Source: Epiperipatus broadwayi
Taxonomy: Eukaryota > Onychophora > Udeonychophora > Euonychophora > Peripatidae
Assembly (NCBI GenBank): GCA_028023455.1
Contig: JAQFVV010012673.1
Location: 478,567 to 542,566, forward strand
Direction of reading: 5' to 3'
Length of the DNA stretch: 64,000 nt
Below the pieces are notes generated by a model. That model saw only the letters and a program-made list of their open reading frames with translations. It ran no database searches and was not told the origin of the DNA. The position numbers and the translations under genes were made by a program. Shown here one piece after another: positions 30,151-39,948 of this stretch (its first letter is position 1; the number at the start of each line of letters is the position of its first letter).

Positions 30151-32059
30151 GATCAGGGGTTGAAAAACTACAACCCATAAGCCACTTCTGGCTTGGCAAT
30201 AGTTTATCTGGCCCATGACATATTGTGCCACTCAGAATGAAAATGTTTTTGTCTTAATCAACAAATAAAATATTATTTTTTAATCTTAGTTATAATAAAC
30301 AACAAATAAAGCAAAAAGTTATTTTTCGATGATATAATATTCACAATCAAAAAGTGACCCTAAAAAAATCTACATACCACCACAAGCGGAGTAAATTTTT
30401 TATAGAAAATATAAAAATCATCTTATTTTTTAATTTTTAATTAAAAACTGATTAAAGCGGAATGAATTAAACTTTATAAAAAATGAAAAGTAATTTTTTT
30501 AAAAAAAAAACATTTTTTTAAAAATATATGACAGCAGAAAATATCAAAATTAAGCTTAACGATTTTACTTATCTTTTAATTTCATAAATATATTAAAAAA
30601 ATTAAAAAATTTCATACAATTTATCCTGTTCAAATATTTAATAGTAGTACCCCTAGTATCTAAATTGGTTGTCAATATAATTTGTATTAATTCAAAACAA
30701 TAAAACACAGGAATGAATTAATTAAAAATTTAATTGACTAAAGAAGTAGTAGAATGAGGATTTAAACATATGAATTAAACAAATTTATATTAATGAATCT
30801 AACAATTACCAGTACAGTATTAGAAAATACATTAGCATTGTATTTCTCTCATCCATCCATACAAATATGTATTTTTATTTCTTTTTTAATAAAAGTTTTT
30901 ATATGCATTGCCCGTGATATTTTTACTTATATATTGCCTTGTATTTTATTTTTATTAGCTTGTGAAGACCCTTAATGTTTGTTATTTAGTCCTTTATAAA
31001 AAGTAGTTTGCCTGCTTCTGGTCTACATAGAGATGAAATGCTAGTTGGATGAATGAAATAAAGAAGGTTTCAAGTGTGGTTTGAAGAAGAGAGGCTGTGG
31101 ACCATTGAAACAGGATTTATCTTGATGAGATGTTTATTCTGCAATGGACCAAAAATTATTGAGAGTGATGATGTTGATGTATGCATATAAGTGTGATTCT
31201 TGTTTATTCATCAAATTGTTAAGAGAACGGAACTGGGCATATTCCTAACTAACACTATATTTTCCTAACTGTTGTAGTCATTACTGCAGAGCATTATTTC
31301 CATGGTTAATGAAGGAGATTGACTACTCAGTAACCTATGTTAATCAGTATGGTGGCGTTTTGATCTTTATCTGTCAAATCTGAGAGGCTTGATAATTCTT
31401 AACTAAAAATACATTGAATTTCATTGAAGACAAAGATCAATATTACTATGAATTCTCTATTTTTAATTTATTACCCAAGAAAGTAATTAATTTTCAACCA
31501 CAGGACCAAAATCTCTGGGTCACTGTTTTAGGGTGAATCTTGATAATGAATTTCTCTTTTATTACTTACAATACAAAGTTACTTTGGTTAAGAAAATTAC
31601 ATGAAAAATTTGTTAACATGAAATCAGACATTGTAAAGTTAGAAGGAAAAAATGTAAAGATAAATGATTTGAAAACTGGATACAAATTTTTTACTATAAA
31701 ATTAAAACTATTAAAAATACAAATGGGGTGGAATTCATTACAAAGAAAAGCTTTGAAGGATAAAAAAAGATACATCAGACTGTAGAACATTTAATTAAAG
31801 AAACCAAATGTAAGTAATTCAGGTTTATGTCCTAAACTTTGTAACATTTTAAAATTATTATAAAACATTTTAATGGTAGCATTAATTGGAAGATTAAAGT
31901 GCTGTTGGTATTTTTTTTTTACAAACACAAAAATTAAAAAAAAAAAAGACTTGTGAAATATATAAATATACTTTTGATTCTTTGAATATTTCTATATTAT
32001 TTTTATGTATTTTTGTCATTCATTAAAATCCTAAAGAAACATATATATATATCCAAGAT
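30151..32059. other. AT-rich non-coding stretch
   Basis: Open frames at 30793-30975 and 31540-31790 (both strands) have no family signature. No repeat partner seen. Confidence 0.45.
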
Positions 32060-32430
32060 TGTTCAAACTATCATTTTATTGATTACCATCAATAGTATTC
32101 TGTCCTACAGCCAAGCCCAGAGATCTGACACATTGTAAATTCATCCATTTTTCTAATTCATTCTCTTTATTGCCTAGATCTTGAATTCATCATATCTCTT
32201 TTCATCTCTACATCATTCAACAATATCAATCTTTTTTATCTTTTTTCTTGTTTTCATTCACCACCACTTTCTTTTAAAACATCTTTTCATTAAATTATGT
32301 TTCATTCTTGATATATGCTCAGTCCAGTTTGTCTTACTATCTTAATTTCCATAATCAATTTTATTTTTTTTATTTCCTCTTTATAAGATTTCTTCATATG
32401 GTTCATGAGTCATAGTTTGACCAGACTGGT
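32060..32430 (-). pseudogene. Possible C-terminal relic of another LINE
   Basis: The minus strand translates near 32320-32260 to a WTEHISRMKHNLMKR-like piece. This resembles the W-x-G-H-x-x-R-M segment found at the C-terminus of many non-LTR reverse transcriptases, followed by a basic stretch. The rest is broken by stops. It could be chance. Confidence 0.38.
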
Positions 32431-34525
32431 TATATATCATATTTTAAATATCAGTTACCCATTTTAAATATTATTTATAAATAGTAATATAGATGCTTGA
32501 CACCAAACCCAATTATAAATTTGTTTATGCTTATATAATCAATGAAATGACATTCATTTAACCCATTTATTAAAGATATAATGTAGTCCTTAGCTAAAAT
32601 ATTAAGTGTAAATCACAGAATACAAATAGTTATTAGCCCTGATACTCAACCTTCTAAAATATTAAGTATAAAACTTTCAAATCCTGCATTCTTAATTAAA
32701 ATAAGAATGGAAAATAATTTATATTTTTTATTCTTCCATTTTTCGATCGTTTATGGCTTTTAATGATATAATCAGGGTATTAAGATTTTGCTAATAACCA
32801 CTTATTTCAACACTTTTATTTCTAAGTTAAAAAATCTAACCATTAAAAAGTACTTATCAGTACTTTTTGCGAATTCTCTGCTATTGTTTAAAGTTATTTT
32901 CTATTTATTTTATTAGCTTTTAATTCTTTAACTTTTAGTTCAGCACAAATGTCAAATTAATCACCTGAAAAATTCGACTTTATTTGTTCAGCAAATGGAG
33001 AACAATTTATTTTAGTTTGGTTTGAACGTAGTCCATTTTTAACACCAGGGGGTCTTTGTCAATCAATATAAACCTCATTTATCTGAATGCATTAATTCCA
33101 GTAATTTATAATTTTGCGTTTAAAAAAGAAAAAAAAAAACTTGTAAAGAAAGTAATGAAAGACGAATATTTATTTTACCCAACGACTAGGAACAAAATGG
33201 TTTTCAATTATGAAGTTTGTAATTTAATGGTGAGAAATTTGCAGCTGTATGAAAGCTTGTCAAAGAAGGATAATCATTCATCCAGTCGGTGAATTCTTAT
33301 CGGCAATAGAGTGGTAAAATCGAGGAGAAAAAAATGATAAAATTAAGTGCTTTACTTTTAAAAATATTTTTAATAATTAAATGTGTTTGATCTATTTGAA
33401 AAACGTGTATTTGGATTTTTTTTTTTTAAAAAAAAAAAGACCAATAACAATAAAGAAAAACATTTTTTTCTACTTTTTAAATATTTAACGTTAAAAGGAT
33501 AAAATTTAAAAATAGAAACTATTTTCTTTTTTTTATATGATTGTGTAAAAACCCCTTACAGAACCTTATTAATTTTAATAAATTGAACAATTAATACAAA
33601 AACTTTGCGATGTAGGTTTTAGTTCTATCACTTACCATAATCACAACTTGAAGCATGGTGGACATTTGTATATTTTTGAGATCAAGAACAAAGGTATGCG
33701 TTTTTTTTTAGGTACTCAGCCTATAACCAAACTATCCATCAAACCAGTATGGGTATATATTTGTTATTACATAGAGAATAAGATCTTAAGCGAAATCGTT
33801 TTTATCCTATGAGAAAAGCTGAAATATTTATAAAAACAAATCAATTGTATATGGCAGAACAGAGTGGAAGGTAGGGGCACAGGCCAAGGGCACCATCCTA
33901 TAAAAATCACCAAAATACATGTTGTAATCTTTTAAAGAAAATAATATATAAATTTTATTACTTGTTTGTGGGTTTGTATATGGTTATATTGATTCCATAT
34001 ATGTGTGTGTGATTGTTGTTATTGTTGCATGGGTTAGAAAACATCCTTTTTGTCCATAATATGGCAATCATTCTTGCATTAAATATGCATACATGTATTC
34101 TCATTGAGAGTTATTATTATTTTTAGTCAGTAAAAAAAACTAATTCAAATTTATATATACTTAAATGGTTCTATTCAAATTTGCATATGATCATTCATCT
34201 GGGTAATGAGATGATTTCTTTCTTTATAAACTAAAGCTGAGTGAAATTTCAGTGAATTTCATCAAAATGTCAGCTTTAGATTATAAAAAAAAGAAAAAAA
34301 ACACATCATTACACAGATGAACAAACATATGCAAAACTGAATTACAAATATAGGTAACTAACCTCTCTATAACATAGCATTTCTACAATGTTTCACTCTA
34401 ACATGGTTCAATAATCAGTAAAAAAACATAACAAGGCATTGCTACAACACTTATTGCTCTAACATGGTTACAGAATTGAAGAAAATCCCCCCTACAACAC
34501 AGCATTCATATAACAAGTTTTAGTA
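32431..34525. other. AT-rich non-coding stretch
   Basis: A 78-codon frame at 33056-33292 is lysine/asparagine-rich without signature. At 34340-34520 an ATAACA...GCATT motif recurs irregularly around the next element. Nothing else supported. Confidence 0.45.
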
Positions 34526-34751
34526 AAAACTCTCCATACAGTATTGCCACTCAGTGCAATGGATGCCAGAAGGCTTGTGCATAAAATCCCCACCTAGTGC
34601 CTACTCATCCAAGGCTCCTCACTGATAAAGGCCACAAGTCTGGGGATATTGGATGAGTAGGCACTAGATGGGGATTTTATGCACAAGCCTTCTGGCATCC
34701 ATTGATTACTCTGGCTTGCACTGAGTGGCACTACTGTATGGAAAGTTTTTA
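34526..34751. repeat. Foldback hammerhead element with deleted ribozyme tip (R3)
   Basis: Left arm 34526-34612 and right arm 34649-34751 are inverted copies, except that the left arm lacks 13 bases. Each contains the CACAAGCCTTCTGGCATCC, GGATGAGTAGGCACTAGAT and CACTGAGTGGCA landmarks or their complements. The 36-base tip is what remains of the hammerhead. The arms are the segment that follows the ribozyme in other family members, once in each orientation. Confidence 0.8.
34607..34654 (+). ncRNA. Hammerhead remnant (R3)
   Basis: Helix I is intact (ATCCAA/TTGGAT and TCCTCA/TGGGGA). The core reads CTGATAA (G8 to A), and about ten bases including GAAA are missing between CACAAG and TCTGGGG. Inactive. 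Confidence 0.7.
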
Positions 34752-35079
34752 CCTGTTTTAATAACAGTTATAAGCAAGCATATGAATTGGTGATTATGTG
34801 AAGTTTTGGTAATCAGGAAAATTCTCATATAACAAGAAATGTGATAAGTTTTTAAAAGCAAATACCATACCTGTTGATATGTGTCATTGTTGATATGTGT
34901 TAATGGTGATTAGTAGAGATGACAAAACATTATGTAATATTAATAAATAATACTTTTGATCAATTATTGTTTTAATAAATATATTTTTCTTAGTTATAAA
35001 TATGTAAAATTAAGAGCATGCCAATGAGCTCTAAACAAACTTTTTATTTTTATTTTTTATTTATTTTTTAATAATAAAT
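34752..35079. other. Flank of R3
   Basis: The first ~100 bases (TTTAATAACAGTTATAAGC onward) match the sequence downstream of the ribozyme in R5, so the family member may extend to about 34850. The remainder is AT-rich with nothing seen. Confidence 0.45.
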
Positions 35080-35345
35080 GCTACTACAAGAGAAGGCATT
35101 CAAATAATTTTTATCTTGGATTGTCCCCATCCCCAGACCGGTTTCGACCTATGGGTCTCTTCAGTGAGGATTTGGGACATTAGATTCAAAAAACCAACTC
35201 AAGCCAAGCATTTACCTAAAAGTTAATTGTCAAGAAGAAGATCTAAAACTTTTAGACATCTATATGTCTTTAAAGTCAGCTCTCCAAGTGAAAAAAATCA
35301 TATGGGCCTGAACTTAATTCAGATGAAAATAGTTATAGTTTTATT
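35080..35345 (-). repeat. Single hammerhead repeat (R4)
   Basis: On the minus strand the unit starts near 35340 with CTGAATTAAGTTCAG-GCCCAT. It continues through an AGACATATAGATGTCT hairpin (about 35252-35267) to a hammerhead and a short tail. The 407-bp array has the same order: CTGAACTGAGATCAG-ACCCAT, then an AGACATTACGTGTCT hairpin, then the ribozyme. R4 therefore looks like a diverged member of the same superfamily, not a chance ribozyme. Confidence 0.72.
35123..35178 (-). ncRNA. Hammerhead ribozyme with intact core (R4)
   Basis: Minus strand: helix I GTCCC/GGGAC and TCCTCA/TGGGGA, core CTGAAGA (35158-35164), helix II GACC/GGTC with a CATA loop, GAAA, then CCGGTC with predicted cleavage between 35136 and 35135. 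All invariant core bases are present. Helix III is ACC/GGT with no loop bases, so an efficient fold would need pairing between two molecules or partial opening. Confidence 0.85.
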
Positions 35346-35394
35346 TTTTAACTTTCAGAGCCTAATCCTACTTTTGTACTAGTTCTTTGTTTTT

Positions 35395-35505
35395 TTCCTC
35401 ATGTATCATAGCATTAGCTGAGAAGCGAACCCACTATCCTGGGACAACTGTTTGTAAAGCAGCTGATGCTGACCTCTTGACCACCAATGCTTGACAGAAT
35501 TTTTT
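35395..35505 (-). repeat. tRNA-derived SINE, copy 1
   Basis: On the minus strand: TTGGTGGTCAAGAGGTCAG (A-box-like), a variable middle, GGGTTCGCTTCTCAGC (B-box-like), GCTATGATACATGAG and an A-rich tail. It matches copies at 35910, 39588 and 46798. Confidence 0.72.
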
Positions 35506-35909
35506 TGTTTTGTATAACAAAAATTCCCATAACACAGGGTTTTTTTAGTAACATATCAACCATGTTATATGAAAGTTAATTGTACAAATGAAGAGAAAAA
35601 TCAATATTAAATGAACAAATATAATATAATATGGTGATATATTTATTTTACTATATTAAGCATGAGTGAACAAAAAAAGAAGAAAAAATTGGACTTCGAT
35701 TTTTAGAAGCAAAATGTCTTTAAAATTAAATGTGCAATGAAATACTGCACCCTTTTCTAATAAAAAAAGCTGATTTATATACTCCAAAAGATCAAACATA
35801 AAATTAAACACCATTAAACACTAACCAATTTATTGTCATCCTTCAGCCAAAAATGATTATTCAATCTTGCAATTTTATCAAAGAGAAAACAATCTCTAAA
35901 AATTTTTTT

Positions 35910-36012
35910 TTCTTCTCATGTGTCATAGCATCAGCCGGGAAGCAAACCCGCCAACCCGGGACAACTACCTGCAAAGCAGCCGTCACTGACCTCTCGACCA
36001 CCAATAATTTTG
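35910..36012 (-). repeat. tRNA-derived SINE, copy 2
   Basis: Best-preserved copy. Minus strand shows TGGTGGTCGAGAGGTCAGTG, a pair of short G/C-rich stems, GGGTTTGCTTCCCGGC in the B-box position, and GCTATGACACATGAG before an A-rich run. The short tRNA-like body and A-rich end fit a Pol III-transcribed retroposon, not a functional tRNA. Confidence 0.75.
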
Positions 36013-36353
36013 ATGAAATAAATGTCTTTTGCAGCAACAGAAACAAAAAAAAAAAATGATTTTTTAAAAAATATTTTGTGACAATTTTTTCCCCATATAA
36101 TTGCACACAGTATAAGAATGATATTAGCATGTGAAAAAATAATTTATTTGTAATTATTTATCAATAAACAATTTAACAAGATATTAATTTATATATTTTT
36201 AATCATATATAAAGGGTTGTGATTTTGTTTCCTACCTAACACCGCCACAAGAACTAGTGCTAGCTTTAATATTGGACATGTATTCACTGCTGAAAGGAGA
36301 AGTAGTGAAGATAGTACTCTTATAGGAGATGAACACTTGATGATATATTAACC

Positions 36354-37200
36354 TTTAATAACTGAAACACACAGGCTTATTATATACCTGTGTTTATATA
36401 TGTAATATATAGGGTATATGAGCACAGACTTTCACACGACCCACCACTCTCCGCACTATCTCATAACACTGATACACTTGAACACATATATGTTGAAAAG
36501 ATAAAGAATCATATTTCATGCTAAATCAGCAATCATCAGTTAATCCAGATTACCATCCTACACATGTATGCTATAAGTGCTCAGATATATATTAAGATAG
36601 CCAATCCTCATACTTTAATGGACAGGCTTCAATCTACTCTACACTCCAACTCTTCAACCGTCCATCCAATTGAAAATCTGATGATGGAACATTCAAAGGC
36701 CACCCTGAGGCTGAGATTCTTGTCACACCCATGTTGACCCAAGGTCAATCTGACCCCTCATACACAGGACCTAATCCATTTAATACAAGGGATGGGAAGA
36801 CATCTCTACTATGTAATAACTGAAACATACAGGCTTATTAGATTGACCTTGGGTCAACATGGGTGTGACAAGAATCTTGGCCTCAGGGTGGTCGTTGAAC
36901 GTTCCATCATCAGATTTTCAATTGGATGGATGGTTGAAGAGTTGGAGTGTAGAGTAGATTGAAGCCTGTCCATTAAAGTATGAGGATTGGCTATCTTAAT
37001 ATATATCTGAGCACTTACAGCATACATGTGTAGAGATGGTAATCTGGACCAACTCACGATTGCTGATTTAGCATGAAATACTGATATTGGTGATTATTTA
37101 TCTTTTCAACATATATGTGTTCAAGTGTATCAGTGTTATGAGATAGTGTGGATAGTGGTGGGTCATGTGAAAGTCTGTGCTCATATACCCTATATATTAA
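36354..37200. repeat. 0.8-kb foldback element
   Basis: Arms 36404-36751 and 36840-37198 are inverted copies of about 350 bp with some indels and an ~89-bp spacer. A 25-28-bp direct repeat (TAATAACTGAAACAYACAGG onward) precedes the left arm (36354-36382) and sits at the inner edge of the right arm (36812-36840). The outer ends carry a TGAAAGTCTG-GCTCATA motif similar to the T-arm-like motif near 58900. A single diverged copy lies at 58580-58925. No protein frame; class unknown. Confidence 0.75.
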
Positions 37201-37744
37201 TCTTTAACTAATTAATAAATAGATTTATTTCAAGTATTATAGAACCCATATGAAATTAATCCACATTGTTATAAAAATCAAGGAATTTTTGGGAGAGACA
37301 GTCTGAGATATAGGAATTGCCTTTTGGCTATGATTACAGTTCTATATAATTGATTTGCAATGTAACTAGGCTTATCTAGATCTATAATGTTTGTAAGTTA
37401 ATTAAGCTTACCTATGTCTAATTACTTTTAAGTTTAATAACTGCAACTATTTAATCCTCTTCTCTAACTATGTTCACTATTAACTACATATAACAAAAGA
37501 ATAAAAAGAGATAAATAAATAGATCTGCTTCTCACGTTATTAAAAACAGTTGTCAAACATCAAAATCATATTCAGAACTCTATAGATTACAAGGAAAGCT
37601 CAGGAAGAAATAGATTAATGTCTGAAGGTTTGAAAACAAATCTAGGATTGTATAATCACCACACTGGTTGATATTATTATTTATATAAACCTTCATATCT
37701 AATGAACTGGTAAATAACTTATTACATCCATAATATTGTATCAA
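37201..37744. other. AT-rich non-coding stretch
   Basis: No feature recognised. Confidence 0.5.
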
Positions 37745-37887
37745 CAAATATCACATGATCACCATTTCTTATGCTTATTCTTAACGGTTATTAACACAGG
37801 CAAAACTCTCTCTATTATTGCCTCTCAGTGCAAGCCAGAGTAATCAATGGATGCCAGAAGGCTTGTGCATAAAATCTCCATCTAGTG

Positions 37888-37952
37888 CCTACTTGTCCAA
37901 TATCTCCAGACTAGTTTCTGGCTTGTAGCCTTCATCACTGCGTAGCCTTGGA
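37888..37952 (-). ncRNA. Degraded hammerhead (R5, inverted copy)
   Basis: Minus strand GTGATGA replaces CTGATGA (C3 to G, complement of 37932-37938). Helix II GGC/GCC and GAAAC are kept, and helix I is poorly paired. Probably inactive. Confidence 0.62.
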
Positions 37953-38071
37953 TCTGACAGCACTGCACCTAAATCTAAGAATCTAATGCAATCCTCCAGA
38001 AGCCACCTTTTATCTCTACTTAACTTAAAAACTATGAGACTTAAATTGAAAACACCATAATATTTTCAATC

Positions 38072-38140
38072 CAAGCTTATCAGCATATATACTCACTGAT
38101 GAAGACAACGAGCCAGAAACTAGTCTCGGGATATTTGATG
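38072..38140 (+). ncRNA. Hammerhead with intact core but weakened stems (R5, first plus copy)
   Basis: CTGATGA at 38096-38102, GAAAC and a cleavable GTC are all present. The helix II strands (GAC / GCC) and helix I (ACTCA with TCTCGGG) carry mismatches. Activity is doubtful. Confidence 0.6.
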
Positions 38141-38524
38141 AGTAGGCACTAAATGGAGATTTTATGCACAAGCCTTCTGGCATCCATTGATTACTCTGGC
38201 TTGCTCTGAGAGGCAATACGTACACAGAGTTTTGCCTGTTTTAATAACAGTTAAGAGCCAGCATACAAAATGCTGATCATGTGATGTCTGTTGGCTTAAG
38301 AACAATCCTGGCTAATAGAATAGGCTTATTAAAAACCAAAGACACTAAAATATATAAATACTGAACTGAGTTCAGACATATATAGCTATATAAGCTGATG
38401 AGCTTGGATTGAAAATGTTATGTTGTTTTCAATTTACATCTCATAGTTTTATAGTTAAGTAGAGATAAAAGATGGATACTGGAGGGTTGCATTAAATCCT
38501 AAGATCTGGGTGCAGTGCTCTCAG

Positions 38525-38583
38525 ATCCAAGGCTCCTCACTCACAAAGGCCACAATCCAGAAACTAGTCTGGGGATATTGGAT
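38525..38583 (+). ncRNA. Degraded hammerhead (R5, second plus copy)
   Basis: Helix I (ATCCAA/TTGGAT and TCCTCA/TGGGGA) is perfect, with GAAACTAGTC downstream. The core has become CTCACAA (G5 and G8 lost), so it should not cleave. Confidence 0.7.
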
Positions 38584-38700
38584 GAGTAGGCACTGGATGG
38601 AGATTTTATGCACAAGTCTTCTGGCATCCATTGATTAATCAGGCTTGCACTGAGAGCCAATATAGAGAGTTTTGCCTGTTTAATAATATTGTATCGTGAG

Positions 38701-39585
38701 TTTTTGTTTTTATTTCAACTAATTATAATAAAAAGTATGTGATTTGTGTAAGTGGCTACCTCATTGCATTTATTTGGAATTTATCAAAAGTGTTTGTCTA
38801 GCCTGTAATTGATTATTGACCACACTCGGACCAGCCCAGACAATGACAAGGTTTTTTATAATTTAAAATTGCTTATCTTATTTCTTAAAATATCTTTATC
38901 TTAAACAAAGGTTCTTATCAGTTTTAAAATATCTTGTTTTATGTTTTAAAATATGTTGATTTCAAATATAAGTTCTTTTATAATTTAAATATCATAATTT
39001 CGGCATTCAAATTCAGAATAAAATGCATTTGGAACAAATGTTAATGAGAATACTTAACTTCTTAACTAAAATTATGATGGTTCTTATTTATACTAATCAT
39101 GGAATATATGACTTCTCCTCTTGGTGGAATCTTAGTATTTTTGAGGGTACTCAAATACTTAAGTAATATATAATTAGTAACTTAAGAAACATTTTTTAAT
39201 ACTTTATAATTATTTAAATATAACTATTTCTGCTGACATAATATACAGAAATCTCATATTATCTGACGCAAATTTAAATAAGCAATATCAAAATAATGTA
39301 GAAGATAGTAAGGATAAATTTATGCTACCAGCTACACAACAAGTACGTTTGAAATGAAGTAAATAATAAAACATTTATATTTTAAGAATGTAAGTAGAAT
39401 GATTCAGTAATTATTAATCACAGTGGAGGTATAACACTACGTTACCATTGAAATGTATTCTTAAAAAATAATTGAAAATGCGAACTTTATTAGATTTTCT
39501 AATAAATAGACGTGCTTATACAATGGTGTCATAATGGCAATGAAACAAAAACCTATTTCATTAATAATAAAAATATTTATTGGGC
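38701..39585. other. AT-rich non-coding stretch
   Basis: Nothing recognised. Confidence 0.5.
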
Positions 39586-39587
39586 AA

Positions 39588-39672
39588 TCATTGGTGGCTT
39601 AGTGGTTAGCATAGCTGCCTTCCAAGCAGCTGGCCCAGTTTTGCTTCCCAGTCAATGCATTTGACATATGGT
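39588..39672 (+). repeat. tRNA-derived SINE, copy 3
   Basis: Contains TTGGTGGCTTAGTGGTTAGC (A-box-like), a TTGCTTCCCAG segment in the B-box position and ATGCATTTGACATATGG at the end, running into a (TA)n tract at 39673-39689. Confidence 0.7.
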
Positions 39673-39936
39673 ATATATATATATATATAATCCATATAAT
39701 AGAAGTATTTATTTATAGTAATAATAATTATTATTTATTTTAACCTACTATATTATATTTACAAATATTAATAACTTTATACATTGGTGTAGCTTTCTTA
39801 AAACCATTTCTACAATTTTATCATATAAGTTACACTTGCTACCGAATAGTTTTCTTGTTCATCAAATATAGTCTTTATTTCCAATCAGTAGCCATAAAAT
39901 AAAACAATATACCTATATGCCTTTGTTCATGCCACT

Positions 39937-39948
39937 AGGAGATATTAT
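39937..39948. repeat. Target-site duplication of the RTE element (3' side)
   Basis: AGGAGATATTAT is found here and again at 43238-43249, bracketing the RTE element. Confidence 0.8.

Larger units (their letters stand above)
37745..38700. repeat. Hammerhead repeat cluster: one inverted and two tandem copies (R5)
   Basis: A minus-strand copy (37745 to about 38010) is joined to two head-to-tail plus-strand copies whose ribozyme cores start at 38096 and 38540, 444 bases apart. Each unit carries GGGTTGCATTA, CAGTGCTCTCAGATCC, the ribozyme, GAGTAGGCACTAGATGGAG, CACAAGCCTTCTGGCATCC, CATTGATTACTCTGGCTTGC and GAGAGTTTTGCCTG. Between the two plus copies lies ACTGAACTGAGTTCAGAC-ATATATAGCTAT, a clear counterpart of CTGAACTGAGATCAGACCCATGTAGCTAT in the 407-bp array. 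Tandem copies with one ribozyme each are the retrozyme arrangement. Confidence 0.82.

Noticed and set aside
36657-36700. CTGATGATGGAAC in the 36.4-37.2 kb foldback as a possible hammerhead
   Set aside because: No GAAA and no helix III/cleavage segment follow at a workable distance; the copy at 58.6 kb does not restore them.
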